A DNA stretch of 64,000 nt, from the NCBI GenBank assembly GCA_021791715.1, contig JAJYWB010000020.1:20793-84792 (forward strand), written 5' to 3'. This document shows positions 44,765-54,462 of this stretch, one piece after another. Position 1 is the stretch's first letter. The number at the start of each line of letters is the position of its first letter. The DNA is from Planctomycetota bacterium. GTDB lineage: Bacteria > Planctomycetota > Planctomycetia > Isosphaerales > Isosphaeraceae. The notes below the pieces were generated by a model. That model was not told where the DNA came from and did no database searches. It saw only the letters and a list, made by a program, of their open reading frames with translations. Position numbers and translations under genes: made by a program.

Positions 44765-45985
44765 TCATCCCAGGAGCCGATGAACATCCTTCAATTTGGC
44801 GGAGATGTCGATCTCTTGGGAGCAAGTCGGCAGGCAGTCGCCGCAGCCGACGCACGTGGTTCCATTCCGCGTCAACGAGGCGTATTCCTTCCGCGCCCGA
44901 TCGACGTCGTAATAATCTCGCGCGTAGCGCTCGTAACGGAAGATGTCGGCGATCGCGATGTGTTCGGGACAAACCGAAACGCATTCGGCGCACAACAGGC
45001 AGGTCAATCCCTTGTTATGGCCGGCCAAGAGACCGAGCGCCGCGTGATCTTGCGGTTTCATCGCCAGGGAGGCCGCCGCGAGCGTGTTCTCTCGGAACTG
45101 ATCAAAATTCTTGTTCGCGATCACCGCCGCGGTGAGGTTCTCGTTCGACCTCAGCCACTTAACCATCGCCGATGCGGGAGTGCTTCCCTGGAATTTCGGG
45201 TCCGCGAGCAGCTTCTTGAACTTCTCGTCATTCGCGGCGCGACCGACGCCCCCCATCGTCTTCATCGCGATCGTTCCGATGTCTTTCTTCTTCGCCGTCT
45301 CGATCCATTCGGCGACCTCTTTGCGGTCGCCGTAGGTGTGGAAGAACTGGGTCGCCTCGTAGGGACGGTTGTCGGCGAGGTAATGCATGATTTCCCACGC
45401 CATGTCCCCGCCGATCGAGTTGTAGTGATGCTGGGAAATCGCCAGGTGTTTGACCAACCCCTCTTTTTTGAGCCGTTCGAACGCGCGAACCATCCCCGAG
45501 TTTTGCTTCGCCTCTTCGATCGAGTGATAACCGAAATGGAATTTGAACACGTCGTAATATCCGACGCCCGATTTCTTGAGGCGATCCTTAACGAACTCGT
45601 AGTGCCGCTCCTCGTCGATCTTGCCGCGGGTATGATCGCCGTTCACGCGGTCGACGACGCATTCGAGGTAATAAGCCTCTCGCGGCAGTTTTTTGAGCGC
45701 CGGCGGAAGCGTGTCGGCGTTCCAGGCCTGAGCCTTGTGCCAGTAATTCACACCGGCGTTCACCGCCCTGGGAATGAGTTCCTTAGGCCAGTCGGACGCG
45801 CCGACGAGCCAGCCGATCTCAAGCCCGGTGCGGCCGTATCGCCGCGTCGGGAGCTTGTCGGGAGCGGCCTTGTCGTCCGCCAGTACCGGAAGCCCGGCGA
45901 TGCTCGCCGCGGCTACGCCGGTCGCCCCGATCCGAATCATGTCTCTGCGAGAAAGATCGTGCGCGTCATGACTCATGGCCGTCAT
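44765..45985 (-). CDS. Tat-exported aldo/keto reductase with C-terminal 4Fe-4S dicluster domain
   Basis: This 406-residue protein has a Tat signal (LSRRDMIRIGATGVAAASIA), an aldo/keto-reductase-like barrel at about 45-310 (RRYGRTGLEIGWLVGASDWP, VNYWHKAQAWNADTLPP, KKKDIGTIAMKTMGG) and a C-terminal ferredoxin-like part with CLLCAECVSVCP and CVGCGDCLPTCSQ, each C-x2-C-x2-C-x3-C. Such fusions are found in planctomycetes, and the role is probably a periplasmic oxidoreductase of unknown substrate. A start at 45976 is also possible. Confidence 0.92.
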   Translation of the reverse strand: MTAMSHDAHDLSRRDMIRIGATGVAAASIAGLPVLADDKAAPDKLPTRRYGRTGLEIGWLVGASDWPKELIPRAVNAGVNYWHKAQAWNADTLPPALKKLPREAYYLECVVDRVNGDHTRGKIDEERHYEFVKDRLKKSGVGYYDVFKFHFGYHSIEEAKQNSGMVRAFERLKKEGLVKHLAISQHHYNSIGGDMAWEIMHYLADNRPYEATQFFHTYGDRKEVAEWIETAKKKDIGTIAMKTMGGVGRAANDEKFKKLLADPKFQGSTPASAMVKWLRSNENLTAAVIANKNFDQFRENTLAAASLAMKPQDHAALGLLAGHNKGLTCLLCAECVSVCPEHIAIADIFRYERYARDYYDVDRARKEYASLTRNGTTCVGCGDCLPTCSQEIDISAKLKDVHRLLG

Positions 45986-46346
45986 CTCTCCATCTAACGT
46001 CGAGATCCGATAAGCAGCCCGACTTACGCAAACAATTATTTTACAGAAGAGCCGGAGGAGGTCAACAACCGAGTCGTCCGCGCGGAGAAATTCGTAATTC
46101 GTCCTTATACATTAAAGATTCTTCGCGATTGTTCCGACCGCCGACTCGAATCGATAGAATAATTAACATATAAAGCTACTAGATAACTATTATTGATATT
46201 GAAGCCCGGACGAATCAAAGCACAAAGCAATACTAATCAATAAAGCGAGAGAATTCGTCGTGGCGCCGATCGACAATGAAATCAAAAGAATATTTTTGAA
46301 ATTAAACAAAATGGATTAATTGGTAACGACGCTCGATCGAAACGAA
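45986..46346. other. AT-rich intergenic stretch, nothing recognised
   Basis: This region of 361 bp is AT-rich between 46140 and 46340. It holds the promoter region of the reductase at most. No gene is supported. Confidence 0.5.
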
Positions 46347-46637
46347 TCAATCCGCGTCTTGCGATCGTTTTCGTAATTTCAAGAAAAACAACCGATAATC
46401 GGAGTTCGTCGTTTCTTTAGCAAAGAGTTCGAGCAATTTTGTCGCTTGTTCGGGAGTGATCCAATCGCACGTCCAACGCGTTCCGAAAGCGTCGTCTCCG
46501 TGATGGAGTAAATAAGCCCAACGTCTGATGGATTCGGTCGCTTCTTGAGGAATTCCGCATTCCCATAAATCATATCGATGCGTCTTCAGCCAAATGTCGC
46601 CGGCGATCCCGTCATGCTCGGATCGACGCTGAGACAT
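46347..46637 (-). CDS. Small unrecognised protein
   Basis: This 96-residue protein has a compact Trp-rich first half (AGDIWLKTHRYDLWECGIPQ) and a helical second half (TPEQATKLLELFAKETTNSD). No family is recognised. It follows the LolA-like gene by 34 bases on the same strand and could share its transcript. Confidence 0.5.
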   Translation of the reverse strand: MSQRRSEHDGIAGDIWLKTHRYDLWECGIPQEATESIRRWAYLLHHGDDAFGTRWTCDWITPEQATKLLELFAKETTNSDYRLFFLKLRKRSQDAD

Positions 46638-46671
46638 ATCGCGAGCTCACGAGAAAAATTCGAGCGGAAAA

Positions 46672-47937
46672 TCACCTGGGCGCGTCGAGCGGGGCGGTCG
46701 GCGCGTCTTTGAACGACGGTCCCGAATCGGCGGCGGGCGCGGCTCCCGCTTCCGCCGCGGCCGCCTCGGCTTTACGCTGCGCGGACATCTGTTCAAGCGT
46801 ACGTTGAAGCATCTGCGAATAAAACGCGGTTTCGTCGACGACTTTCTCGTTGTTCGGCGCGGTGAAGGCGAACCGGGCGGGTCGGATCGCGGTGTTGATG
46901 CTAACATTCGAGTAAGTGATCAAGATTTCGGTCGGCGGTACGTCTTCGGCCGAGGGGGGCTTGGCCGCCGCGGCGGGAGCGGTCTTCGCGGGTTCGTCCG
47001 AATCGATCTCGAGCGCCGTACGCCTTCGTCCCGAAAGCTTAACCTGGTAAGGCCAACCGTCTTCTCGACCGATCCAGATCGAAACGGCGCTCGGCACGTA
47101 ATCGGGCAAAGGGGCGCCCTCACGCGCTCCCGCTCCGCCTGGAAGCGCGTTCAGCATCAGCGCCGTGCGATTGTTCCATCGACCCCGAATGATCCAGACC
47201 GGTTTCTGATCTAAAGTCGCTTCTTCTTTTTGATCGAAGCGAATCATTTTACGAAGGCCCACAAGCAACGACTCGGGACCGTCGAAACCGAGTTTGAGCC
47301 TTATCTCGGCGCGATCCGTCGGGCTGTATTCGGCGTCGTCGAGCTTCTCGAGCAGCGGCGCCAAATCGTGCTTGCGATACGATTGCGCGAGCGGCTTGTT
47401 GGTGATCGTGTCGACGATCTGTTGAAAATCCCAGATCGTTTTTCCGTCGCTCACCTGTAATAACGTACCCTTGGTATCGCCCAAACCCGTCAGTTTCAGT
47501 TCGAGCCGCGTGCGGTGATCGCTCGCGAGCAGGTACTCGCCGCGCAGCTCAAACGATTGTCCGAGCATATCGACTTTCTCGATGATGTCGGCCGAAACGC
47601 TCTGGATTTTGTGGAGCCTGGCGACCGCGTCGTCGATGATTTTTTCGGCCTCGGTCGGCGGTTCGTTCGTCGCTTGACCCTGGCCCGGCGCGGCCGGGGA
47701 TGCGACGTCTTTGGCGGCCGAGTTTTTGGTTGAAGACGCTCCGCTATCTTTGGCTGCGGAGGCTTCGGCTTCTTTGGATGACGGCGACGCGGCGTCTTTC
47801 GCTCCGGAGTCTTTAGGAGCGGCCGGCTTCGGTTCCGGCGCCGATTTTGTAGGCTCTTGAGCCGAGGAAACGGCTTCGTGAGCGATCAAAATCGACGCGA
47901 CAAACAACAATGGAAGCATGCGAATGATTTGAGTCAT
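46672..47937 (-). CDS. Secreted LolA/DUF2092-like protein
   Basis: This 421-residue protein has a signal peptide (MTQIIRMLPLLFVASILIAH) and a Lys/Ala/Ser/Pro-rich linker (about 28-95). A beta-rich domain follows at about 100-345 with the pattern of outer-membrane lipoprotein-sorting proteins: ARLHKIQSVSADIIEKVDML, GKTIWDFQQIVDT, IRFDQKEEATLDQKPVWIIRG. An Ala/Pro-rich tail ends it. It may bind lipid or lipoprotein. The family call is by pattern, moderate. Confidence 0.7.
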   Translation of the reverse strand: MTQIIRMLPLLFVASILIAHEAVSSAQEPTKSAPEPKPAAPKDSGAKDAASPSSKEAEASAAKDSGASSTKNSAAKDVASPAAPGQGQATNEPPTEAEKIIDDAVARLHKIQSVSADIIEKVDMLGQSFELRGEYLLASDHRTRLELKLTGLGDTKGTLLQVSDGKTIWDFQQIVDTITNKPLAQSYRKHDLAPLLEKLDDAEYSPTDRAEIRLKLGFDGPESLLVGLRKMIRFDQKEEATLDQKPVWIIRGRWNNRTALMLNALPGGAGAREGAPLPDYVPSAVSIWIGREDGWPYQVKLSGRRRTALEIDSDEPAKTAPAAAAKPPSAEDVPPTEILITYSNVSINTAIRPARFAFTAPNNEKVVDETAFYSQMLQRTLEQMSAQRKAEAAAAEAGAAPAADSGPSFKDAPTAPLDAPR

Positions 47938-48208
47938 AACGGGAAAATAGGCAATTTCTCAAGGGTACGGAAACAATCGCCCGATCTTATCGCTAGTCGC
48001 CCCGAGAAGCAACCCCGGTCGAGAACCGCCCACGGAACAGAGAGCCAGGGCGGGCTCGACCGACGGATGAGACTTCATGCGGGGCGGTCCAACCAACCAC
48101 AGGATGGGATGGCCGTTCTCACCGACCGGCGGAGAAAGTCGCGTTGCGCGCGATTTCCTTCGGTAATACGGGTCTCGGTCCGGAGGGCCGCGGGAGGTTT
48201 TTGGTTCC

Positions 48209-49189
48209 ATGAATACCATCACGGCACTGCTCTTGGCGGCCGCCACGACGGGCGGCGGCTTTTTCAGTCAACCCGATGTCGGCGGGAAGCGATTCCTCCG
48301 CCGTCATGTCGTCAAATCGGGCGAAGCCCCTCCGGGGGGACCGATCGATATGAACGCGATGCGAGCCGGCGCCACGGGGATGCCCGGACGTCGTTTTCAA
48401 AGCGTTCGTAGCCAGGTCTTTTTCTCCGACCCGGCGGGTATGAAAATCGGCTGGCAAACGACCGCGTCGACCGGCGAAAAGGTGTATCTCGCCGATCAAC
48501 TGAGCGTTCCGGCGCGCTATAACTTCTTGCAAGGCTATATCTACCGGCTCAAGATCACGGGCATTTCGAGCCGCCCGGGGCTCGTCCTGTATCCGACGAT
48601 CGAGGTCGCGCCTTCGACCCCTTCGACCGACGCCTTCCTCACGCATAACCCGATCCCCGTCCAATTCACCGAGGAAGACTTCGATCAGGTGACCGCGGGG
48701 AATTTCGTCACCAAGGTGATCTACCTTCCCGATCCCAAGTACCAGGAACTCGCCACGCAACTTGTTGATACAATCATTTCCACACGCCTGGAACCGGGGA
48801 TCGATCCGATTCTCGAGGCCGATCGTCGCGGCACGATCCTCTTGATCATGCGTCTCGGCGCCATCGACCTCGAAACCCCGGGCGGCGGCCCCGTGATGCC
48901 CGGACGCCCCGGCGCCGGCGGTGCGACCCCCGCTCCCGCGATCAACGGAGCTCCGACGACGGTCGTTCCGATCGCGCCCCAGCCGCCGATGACCGAAAGC
49001 GTGCCGGTCGACGAGGCCGCGCCCGTTTCGACTCCGCTCGCGCCCCAACCCGCCGCGCCCCCGACCAATCCCACGGTCGAGAATCCCGCGGCCGCTCCCG
49101 CCGACGCCGCCGCGCCGGCGCAGGAAGCCAAACCCACTCCTCCCGCCGAGGATGAGAAAGCCGCTCCCCCGGCCGACGCTCCCAAGTGA
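48209..49189 (+). CDS. Secreted protein with a domain shared with the next gene
   Basis: This 326-residue protein has a short hydrophobic start (MNTITALLLAAATTGGG), a beta domain at about 70-230 and an Ala/Pro-rich tail (about 230-326). The domain (YIYRLKITGISSRPGLVLYP, IEVAP, FVTKVIYLPDP, ILLIMRLGAIDLE) parallels the one in 49446-51416. No known family. It probably forms part of a cell-surface pair; the next gene is 256 bases downstream, same strand. The start follows GGGAGG at wide spacing. Confidence 0.75.
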   Translation: MNTITALLLAAATTGGGFFSQPDVGGKRFLRRHVVKSGEAPPGGPIDMNAMRAGATGMPGRRFQSVRSQVFFSDPAGMKIGWQTTASTGEKVYLADQLSVPARYNFLQGYIYRLKITGISSRPGLVLYPTIEVAPSTPSTDAFLTHNPIPVQFTEEDFDQVTAGNFVTKVIYLPDPKYQELATQLVDTIISTRLEPGIDPILEADRRGTILLIMRLGAIDLETPGGGPVMPGRPGAGGATPAPAINGAPTTVVPIAPQPPMTESVPVDEAAPVSTPLAPQPAAPPTNPTVENPAAAPADAAAPAQEAKPTPPAEDEKAAPPADAPK

Positions 49190-49202
49190 TCGTTCGCCGA
49201 CC

Positions 49203-49245
49203 GAACTCCTCTCGGGCTTTCGTTCACCCGAAGGCCCGAGAGTTC
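49203..49245 (+). terminator. Hairpin after 48209-49189 gene
   Basis: GAACTC and CTCGGGC on the left pair with GCCCGAG and AGTTC on the right (left 49203-49217, right 49234-49245) with one small bulge. A weak T-run follows. It would limit read-through into the next gene. Confidence 0.45.
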
Positions 49246-49445
49246 GTTCAACCTTCGAAAGCGAACGCGACGATCCGATCGCGAAATCCAAACCGCGAAT
49301 CTTCGTTTCAGTTCGCATCGATATTTCGCTTTGTCTAATGGCAGAAAGCGCCGATTCGGTTCGATATGTAAGTAAAATCGAATGTCTGGAATCGGATTGT
49401 TCCCAACCTCGATCTCTTGATTTCGTCCACGGAGGCTCGAATCCG

Positions 49446-51416
49446 ATGCGCCGACAAGGATGGTCGTCGCGACGAGCGACTCGGCTCCAACTCGACCCGA
49501 ATCGGCTCGCGCCGAATCCGCAGCTCCGCCTCGATTTCCGCGGCGTCGAGCCGAACGGTCTGAAGAACCGCTCTGCCTCCGTTTTAACGATCGGGCTTCG
49601 CCGTTTGACGCCGGCCGTGCTCGCGTTCGCGGCGTTCGCGCTTCCGATCCGCGCCCAAGATCCCGCCCCCGCGATCGAAGCGCCCGCCGCAGCCGCGCCG
49701 AGCGATTCCGCGAAAACCGCTTCCGCGCCGGCTATCAATCATGAAAACAATAATACAATCGTACAATCCGAGCCCGCCGCCGAACCTTCGCAAACGCCCG
49801 CGGAGCCGGTCGGCACGGCGGTATCGGACCCCGTCGGCGCCGCCGAAGTGAAGCCGAACTCGGATGAGAAACCGAAGGCCAAGCTCCCCGACGAGATTCA
49901 GGTCGTTCGATTCACGGTTCCCGAGGGGGTTAAGCTCGAAATCCTGAGCCCCAATCCCGAGCCCGTTCCGCAGGGCGACGGTCAAGGCGCCGCGACGGTC
50001 GGTTTGCGGGTTGGTTACGCGTACCGCCTTCGACTCTCGAATCTCCCTGAACGCCCGGGCGCCGAGCTTTATCCGATCGTCGAGGTGATCGGACACTTGC
50101 ATCGACCCGACAACATCGATCCCGGTAAATTCCCGATCCGAGTCGTGTTCGGACCCGACGACATTGAAGACGCGCTCGATCACGCGCGGTTCGTCACTCA
50201 GGTTGTTTATCTCGAACAGCCCGAGCAGGCGACGACGCTCAATCCTCCCAAATTCGAGATCCCCCGCGAGACCGTCACTTCGGCCGAGAATCCCCTGCGG
50301 ATCGCCTCGGCTTATGGTCGCGTGATGGCGATCGTTCAATTGGGAAGCCGAACGCCTTCGATCGACGATCTTGAACATGAAAAAGGAGGATCGATCGTCA
50401 CGTTTGCGGATTCTCCATGTCCTTATCTAAAGCCGGGCGCGAAGCGGGCGTGCGGGCTTCCCTGCGGGCCGATCGGCGCGAAGATCCAGATTCCCGATCG
50501 TCCGATCGTGGCGCGAGACGAATACCTTTGCGACGGCGGCGATTATCACCATCCGTCGGCTTCTCGAATCGACGGAACGACGCTCGGAGTCGAGCCCCGC
50601 GATACGATCGTGAGCTTTCAAGACGCGAGGGGTTCGCACACGTTGCCGACGAACATCGTTTGCATTTACGCTCCGCGATTCGCCGCGGTGCGGAACAGCG
50701 TTGGGGCTATTGAGAATCTCGCGATCACGGTTCCGGTCGGCCACGAAACGCTCGCGCGGCAAGACGTCGTCAAGGATCTTATCCCCTCGAAGAAAATGAC
50801 CCAGAATCAATCCGTGCAACAGAACAGGTTGAGGTCTCGGTCGTCGGCTTTGGTGGGTAAGCAAGGAACAAGTTTTCATGTTCGCGTACGTATGCTTCAA
50901 GGATATGATTCGATCACGCATCTGGGCGAAAACACTCAGACTCAAAAGATCGATCTCGTTCGCACTCGCGACAATCTGGCGTTGAATCGCACGACGGCGA
51001 AATTGATCGCGATCAAAACCGCCGAGAGCGCGGTGTTGACGGGAATGATCGAGGGGGCGCGCGCGACGGTGATGTCTTGGATCCCCGAATCGGTGGCGGG
51101 GGAGGAGCTTCCGCCCAAGCGTCCAGGTTTAGGCGTATATAAGCAAGTTTCGACCGATCAGGCCGAGCCCGGCGACGTCGTTTCGTACCGGATTCGTTAC
51201 CGCAATTTGGGGAACACGCCGATCACCGCGGTTTCGATCGTCGACAGTTTGCTCCCTCGCCTGGAATATGTCGATAAAAGCGCGCAAGGGCCCGCGGGAA
51301 CGATCTTCACCGCTCGGGAGAACAAGGGTGGTTCGAGCGAGCTGAGGTGGGATCTCCCCAATCCTCTCAAGCCGGGCGACGAAGGTTACGTATCGTTCCA
51401 GGCGAGGGTGAGATGA
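49446..51416 (+). CDS. Secreted DUF11 protein sharing a domain with the previous gene
   Basis: This 656-residue protein starts at ATG 49446 behind GGAGG. It has a basic start and a hydrophobic signal segment (LTPAVLAFAAFALPIRAQ) at about residues 55-72, then an acidic Pro-rich linker. The shared beta domain (AYRLRLSNLPERPGAELYP, FVTQVVYLEQPEQ, VMAIVQLGS) follows at about 185-310. A Cys-containing part (CPYLKPGAKRACGLPCG, about 325-345) and a C-terminal DUF11 repeat (YRIRYRNLGNTPITAVSIVD, about 580-656) complete it. DUF11 repeats occur in cell-surface proteins. Partner choice is unknown. Confidence 0.8.
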   Translation: MRRQGWSSRRATRLQLDPNRLAPNPQLRLDFRGVEPNGLKNRSASVLTIGLRRLTPAVLAFAAFALPIRAQDPAPAIEAPAAAAPSDSAKTASAPAINHENNNTIVQSEPAAEPSQTPAEPVGTAVSDPVGAAEVKPNSDEKPKAKLPDEIQVVRFTVPEGVKLEILSPNPEPVPQGDGQGAATVGLRVGYAYRLRLSNLPERPGAELYPIVEVIGHLHRPDNIDPGKFPIRVVFGPDDIEDALDHARFVTQVVYLEQPEQATTLNPPKFEIPRETVTSAENPLRIASAYGRVMAIVQLGSRTPSIDDLEHEKGGSIVTFADSPCPYLKPGAKRACGLPCGPIGAKIQIPDRPIVARDEYLCDGGDYHHPSASRIDGTTLGVEPRDTIVSFQDARGSHTLPTNIVCIYAPRFAAVRNSVGAIENLAITVPVGHETLARQDVVKDLIPSKKMTQNQSVQQNRLRSRSSALVGKQGTSFHVRVRMLQGYDSITHLGENTQTQKIDLVRTRDNLALNRTTAKLIAIKTAESAVLTGMIEGARATVMSWIPESVAGEELPPKRPGLGVYKQVSTDQAEPGDVVSYRIRYRNLGNTPITAVSIVDSLLPRLEYVDKSAQGPAGTIFTARENKGGSSELRWDLPNPLKPGDEGYVSFQARVR

Positions 51417-51990
51417 AGCGAGGGCCGATGCGCGCCTTCGGCCTCGCTGAAATCACCTTATCCTCGGCGTCGATACCGGGACGTCGATCCACCGATCAAG
51501 CCGAATGTACATAAAAACAATCCAATACAAATGCAGGCTCGATCGACGTCTCACGATTCCGGGAACTCGCGTCGTCGCGGTCCGATTTGCGAAAAATCCC
51601 CGGTTCGGTCGGGGGCTCGCGACGCCGAATCGTTAAACTTGTTCTCATGTCGCTCAGCGAATGTCGCGACGTTCGGATTCCGACTCGCGAAAAGCGCGTC
51701 GCCACGCCGACTCGATCGGTAGCGCCAATAGCGTCGCCGCCTCAAGTCGCGTCGAGTTCGATTCTTGGTGTACGTCGAGATTCGCTTAAAGGGTTGGTGT
51801 TTTTTTGATCATTTCATAAAATCAATATAATTACAATAGAATAAAAAACTCATAATCTGGTTTTGTCGGGCTGTTTCGATTCGTCCGACTCCAAGGATTT
51901 TCTGGCCCCGCGACTTTGCTCTCGTTAAGCTGGCGATAATGAATCGCATCGAGATGAGCAAGACCCCGAACCCGAACGAGAGCCGTCACG
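51417..51990. other. Intergenic, nothing recognised
   Basis: The stretch contains an AT-rich segment (51805-51860), likely the promoter of the epimerase gene. No gene is supported. Confidence 0.5.
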
Positions 51991-52815
51991 ATGGTACACA
52001 TTAGCGCCTTCGCCGACGAGATCGACCCCGATCCCGTCGTTCAGCTTAATGTGCTCGCCGAGCACGCGATCCGGCATGTTGAATTCCGTTCGATCCTGGG
52101 GAAAAACGTGCTCGATCTCGACGACGACGATCACGCCGCGTTTCGCGCCTTGATGCGCGATCGCGGGATTTCGTTGAGCGCGGTCGGTTCTCCGATCGGC
52201 AAAATCGCGATCACCGATCCGTTCGAGCCGCATATCGAACGCTTCGAGAAGGCGCTCGAGCTCGCGCTTTTTTACGAAGCCCCGCGCGTTCGCGTGTTCA
52301 GCTTTTATATCCCTCAAGGCGACGATCCCGGAAATCATCGCGGCGAGGTGATTCGTCGCATGACGACGCTCGCCGAGATCGCCGCCGAACAAGGCGTGAC
52401 GCTGTTCCTTGAAAACGAGAAGGGAATCTACGGCGACGTCGCCGAACGCGTGCTCGATATCCTTCAGGCGGTCGACTCGCCGGCGCTCGGTTCGGCGTTC
52501 GATCCCGCGAATTTCCTCGAAGTCGGCGAATCGATCGACGCCGCCTGGAACAAACTTCGCGAACATGTCGTTCATTTTCACGTCAAAGATTACGACACGC
52601 TCACGCATAAGAATGTGGAGGCGGGATCGGGCGCGGGGGAGATCGCGAGGCTGATCGCGGATCTTGTTTCACGCGGATTCGATGGTTTTTGCACGCTCGA
52701 GCCGCATTTGATCGTCGCCGAGAAGAGTTACGGCTTCACGGGTCCCGAGCGGTTCGGCGACGCGGCGCGAGCCCTGAAAGCCGAACTCGATCGCGTCGGC
52801 GTTTTGTATCAATAA
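51991..52815 (+). CDS. Sugar phosphate isomerase/epimerase (AP endonuclease 2-like TIM barrel)
   Basis: This 274-residue protein shows the xylose-isomerase-like barrel: HISAFADEIDPDPVVQLNVL, VEFRSI (first strand), VRVFSFYIPQGDDPGNH (about 105-120), LFLENEKGIYGD (about 150), SAFDPANFLEVGE, VVHFHVKDYD and FCTLEPHL, which give the metal-binding Glu/Asp/His/Glu set. Probable reaction is sugar epimerisation; the substrate is unknown. The gene stands alone. Confidence 0.88.
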   Translation: MVHISAFADEIDPDPVVQLNVLAEHAIRHVEFRSILGKNVLDLDDDDHAAFRALMRDRGISLSAVGSPIGKIAITDPFEPHIERFEKALELALFYEAPRVRVFSFYIPQGDDPGNHRGEVIRRMTTLAEIAAEQGVTLFLENEKGIYGDVAERVLDILQAVDSPALGSAFDPANFLEVGESIDAAWNKLREHVVHFHVKDYDTLTHKNVEAGSGAGEIARLIADLVSRGFDGFCTLEPHLIVAEKSYGFTGPERFGDAARALKAELDRVGVLYQ

Positions 52816-52993
52816 AACTTAGGTTGATCAACGCGATTAATCGCGCAATGATATGGAAACGCTCTCGTCGCGAGATCGCCGATTCGGGAGGGTCTTTGTT
52901 AATCGGGATCGAGCGTCGACGAAGCGATCGTTTTATGCGTCGAAAGAATTGAAAATGTATCATGATGATTGATAATCTCGGCTTTCGATATCA

Positions 52994-53254
52994 TTATTTC
53001 GAAACGTTTAGATCATTTTCGATCGGGTCGGTCGGCTTTCGTTTTTTTCGGACGAGGCGCCCCGATTTGCGAATCCCGACGATCGCGAGCCAAAGCGCGT
53101 GACGGTCGAGGTTGAGCCCCGTACGGTTGAGGAACGATGAGTGTAGTCTCTCGAACTCCTCGGTGTAAGGTAGGTCGTCGAGAGTCTTACGAGTTCTTAA
53201 ATAGAGATCATTGAGCAGATCTTTGTGCTCGTCGCTCAGGTGAATATCGATCAT
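52994..53254 (-). CDS. Small protein overlapping the fic gene
   Basis: This 86-residue protein starts at ATG 53254, which overlaps the fic stop by four bases (ATGA). It is charged and helical, with LTEEF-like PYTEEFERLHSSFLNRTG and a basic KKRKPT end. No family is recognised. Coupled small genes next to Fic genes are sometimes antitoxins or adaptors, though antitoxins usually come first; here it is downstream. Confidence 0.65.
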   Translation of the reverse strand: MIDIHLSDEHKDLLNDLYLRTRKTLDDLPYTEEFERLHSSFLNRTGLNLDRHALWLAIVGIRKSGRLVRKKRKPTDPIENDLNVSK

Positions 53255-54462
53255 GGGGTCGCCAATGGTTCGGGTTCGTCGAGCGAGGGGGTCGCTTCCA
53301 GGATACGGACGATTTCGCGAGCGCAATAAACGCGATTGCGGGTTCGGCCGGTGATCTCTTCGAGTATACCTTCATCTAAAAGCTTGGCGATGTGATTTTG
53401 CGCCGACTGGCGGCCGACGTTGAGTTCTCGTTTGGCTTGGGACGCGTCGACGTACGGGTTGATGAAGAGCGAATCGATCAGATTGAGGAGAAGAGTCGAG
53501 GCGCGGGTCTTTCGATATCGGCCGATCCAACGATCCCGCAGCGCGAACAGCGAGCGTGACCGTTCTACCGCGTCGATCGATTGATCGGCCACGCCTCGCA
53601 AAAAGAACTCGATCCACGAGTTCCAGTCCCCTTTTCGACTGACATTAAGAAGCATATTATAATAGACACGTTGATGCTTTTCAAAAAAAGCCGAAAGATA
53701 AAGGACGGGATGTTGGAGTGCGCGTTCGCGATCGAGGAGCATCGAGATCAGCAGTCTTCCCACTCTGCCGTTTCCGTCCTCGAACGGATGTATCGCTTCG
53801 AACTGGTAATGAATCATCGCAAGCCGGATTAATAGCGGGATTTCGCTCGGGCGATTCACGAAATCCTCGAGTCTTTCCAATCGCTCAAGTACATGTTCAG
53901 GAGCGGGAGGAATGTAGCTAGCGTCTTGAATCCGTTCGGTCGGCGAGATGAAGTTTTGCCGCTTACGGAACGCTCCCGGCGACTTTTCCGCCCCTCGAAC
54001 TCCATCCATCAGAATCGCGTGAAGCTCCTTGACGACCGTCAGTGATAGATTCGAGTATTTGAGTCGTTCGATTCCGTGATCGAGGGCTCGAACATAGTTT
54101 GATACTTCGCGAACGTCCGGGGTTTCCTGTTCTCGTCGGGGGTTGATCTCAAAGAGATAAAGATCCGACAAAGACGAGACGGTTCCCTCGATGCGGCTTG
54201 ATAAAACGGCCTCGCGTTGGACGAAGCTTCGAATGAGGAGACGCGGGTTCGGCATAGCCTCGATGATTCCGCCGAGCCGGCCGAGTGCGCGGTCGGCGGT
54301 TGAAAGAGCCGCGATCAGCGAACGGTCGTAACGGATTTCAGGTGGAAGGTCGCGCGGCACGCACGTTTCAAGCCCGGTCGTGCCGCGCACGAATCGAATC
54401 CAACCTTCCGGGCCGAAGTCTCTTGTGTCCAATTGGTTGCGCCTCCGTCGCTTAACCATCGT
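53251..54462 (-). CDS. Fic-domain protein, class II (N-terminal inhibitory helix)
   Basis: This 403-residue protein has an N-terminal Fic/DUF4172-type part (about 40-130) with the inhibitory motif SSRIEGT (S-x3-E-G). The core HPFEDGNGRVGRLLI has all catalytic residues. A C-terminal winged-helix (about 310-390; YVDASQAKRELNVGRQSAQN) follows. Fic enzymes transfer AMP or other groups to target proteins, and the inhibitory motif keeps class II members off. The start ATG 54462 is chosen from domain limits; the frame is open further upstream to 54756 but that extension is not protein-like. Confidence 0.93.
   Translation of the reverse strand, partial: TMVKRRRRNQLDTRDFGPEGWIRFVRGTTGLETCVPRDLPPEIRYDRSLIAALSTADRALGRLGGIIEAMPNPRLLIRSFVQREAVLSSRIEGTVSSLSDLYLFEINPRREQETPDVREVSNYVRALDHGIERLKYSNLSLTVVKELHAILMDGVRGAEKSPGAFRKRQNFISPTERIQDASYIPPAPEHVLERLERLEDFVNRPSEIPLLIRLAMIHYQFEAIHPFEDGNGRVGRLLISMLLDRERALQHPVLYLSAFFEKHQRVYYNMLLNVSRKGDWNSWIEFFLRGVADQSIDAVERSRSLFALRDRWIGRYRKTRASTLLLNLIDSLFINPYVDASQAKRELNVGRQSAQNHIAKLLDEGILEEITGRTRNRVYCAREIVRILEATPSLDEPEPLATP

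Noticed and set aside
44780..45997. Plus-strand frame opposite the aldo/keto reductase
   Set aside because: It mirrors the reductase gene and shows no domain; the reductase has Tat and Fe-S motifs.
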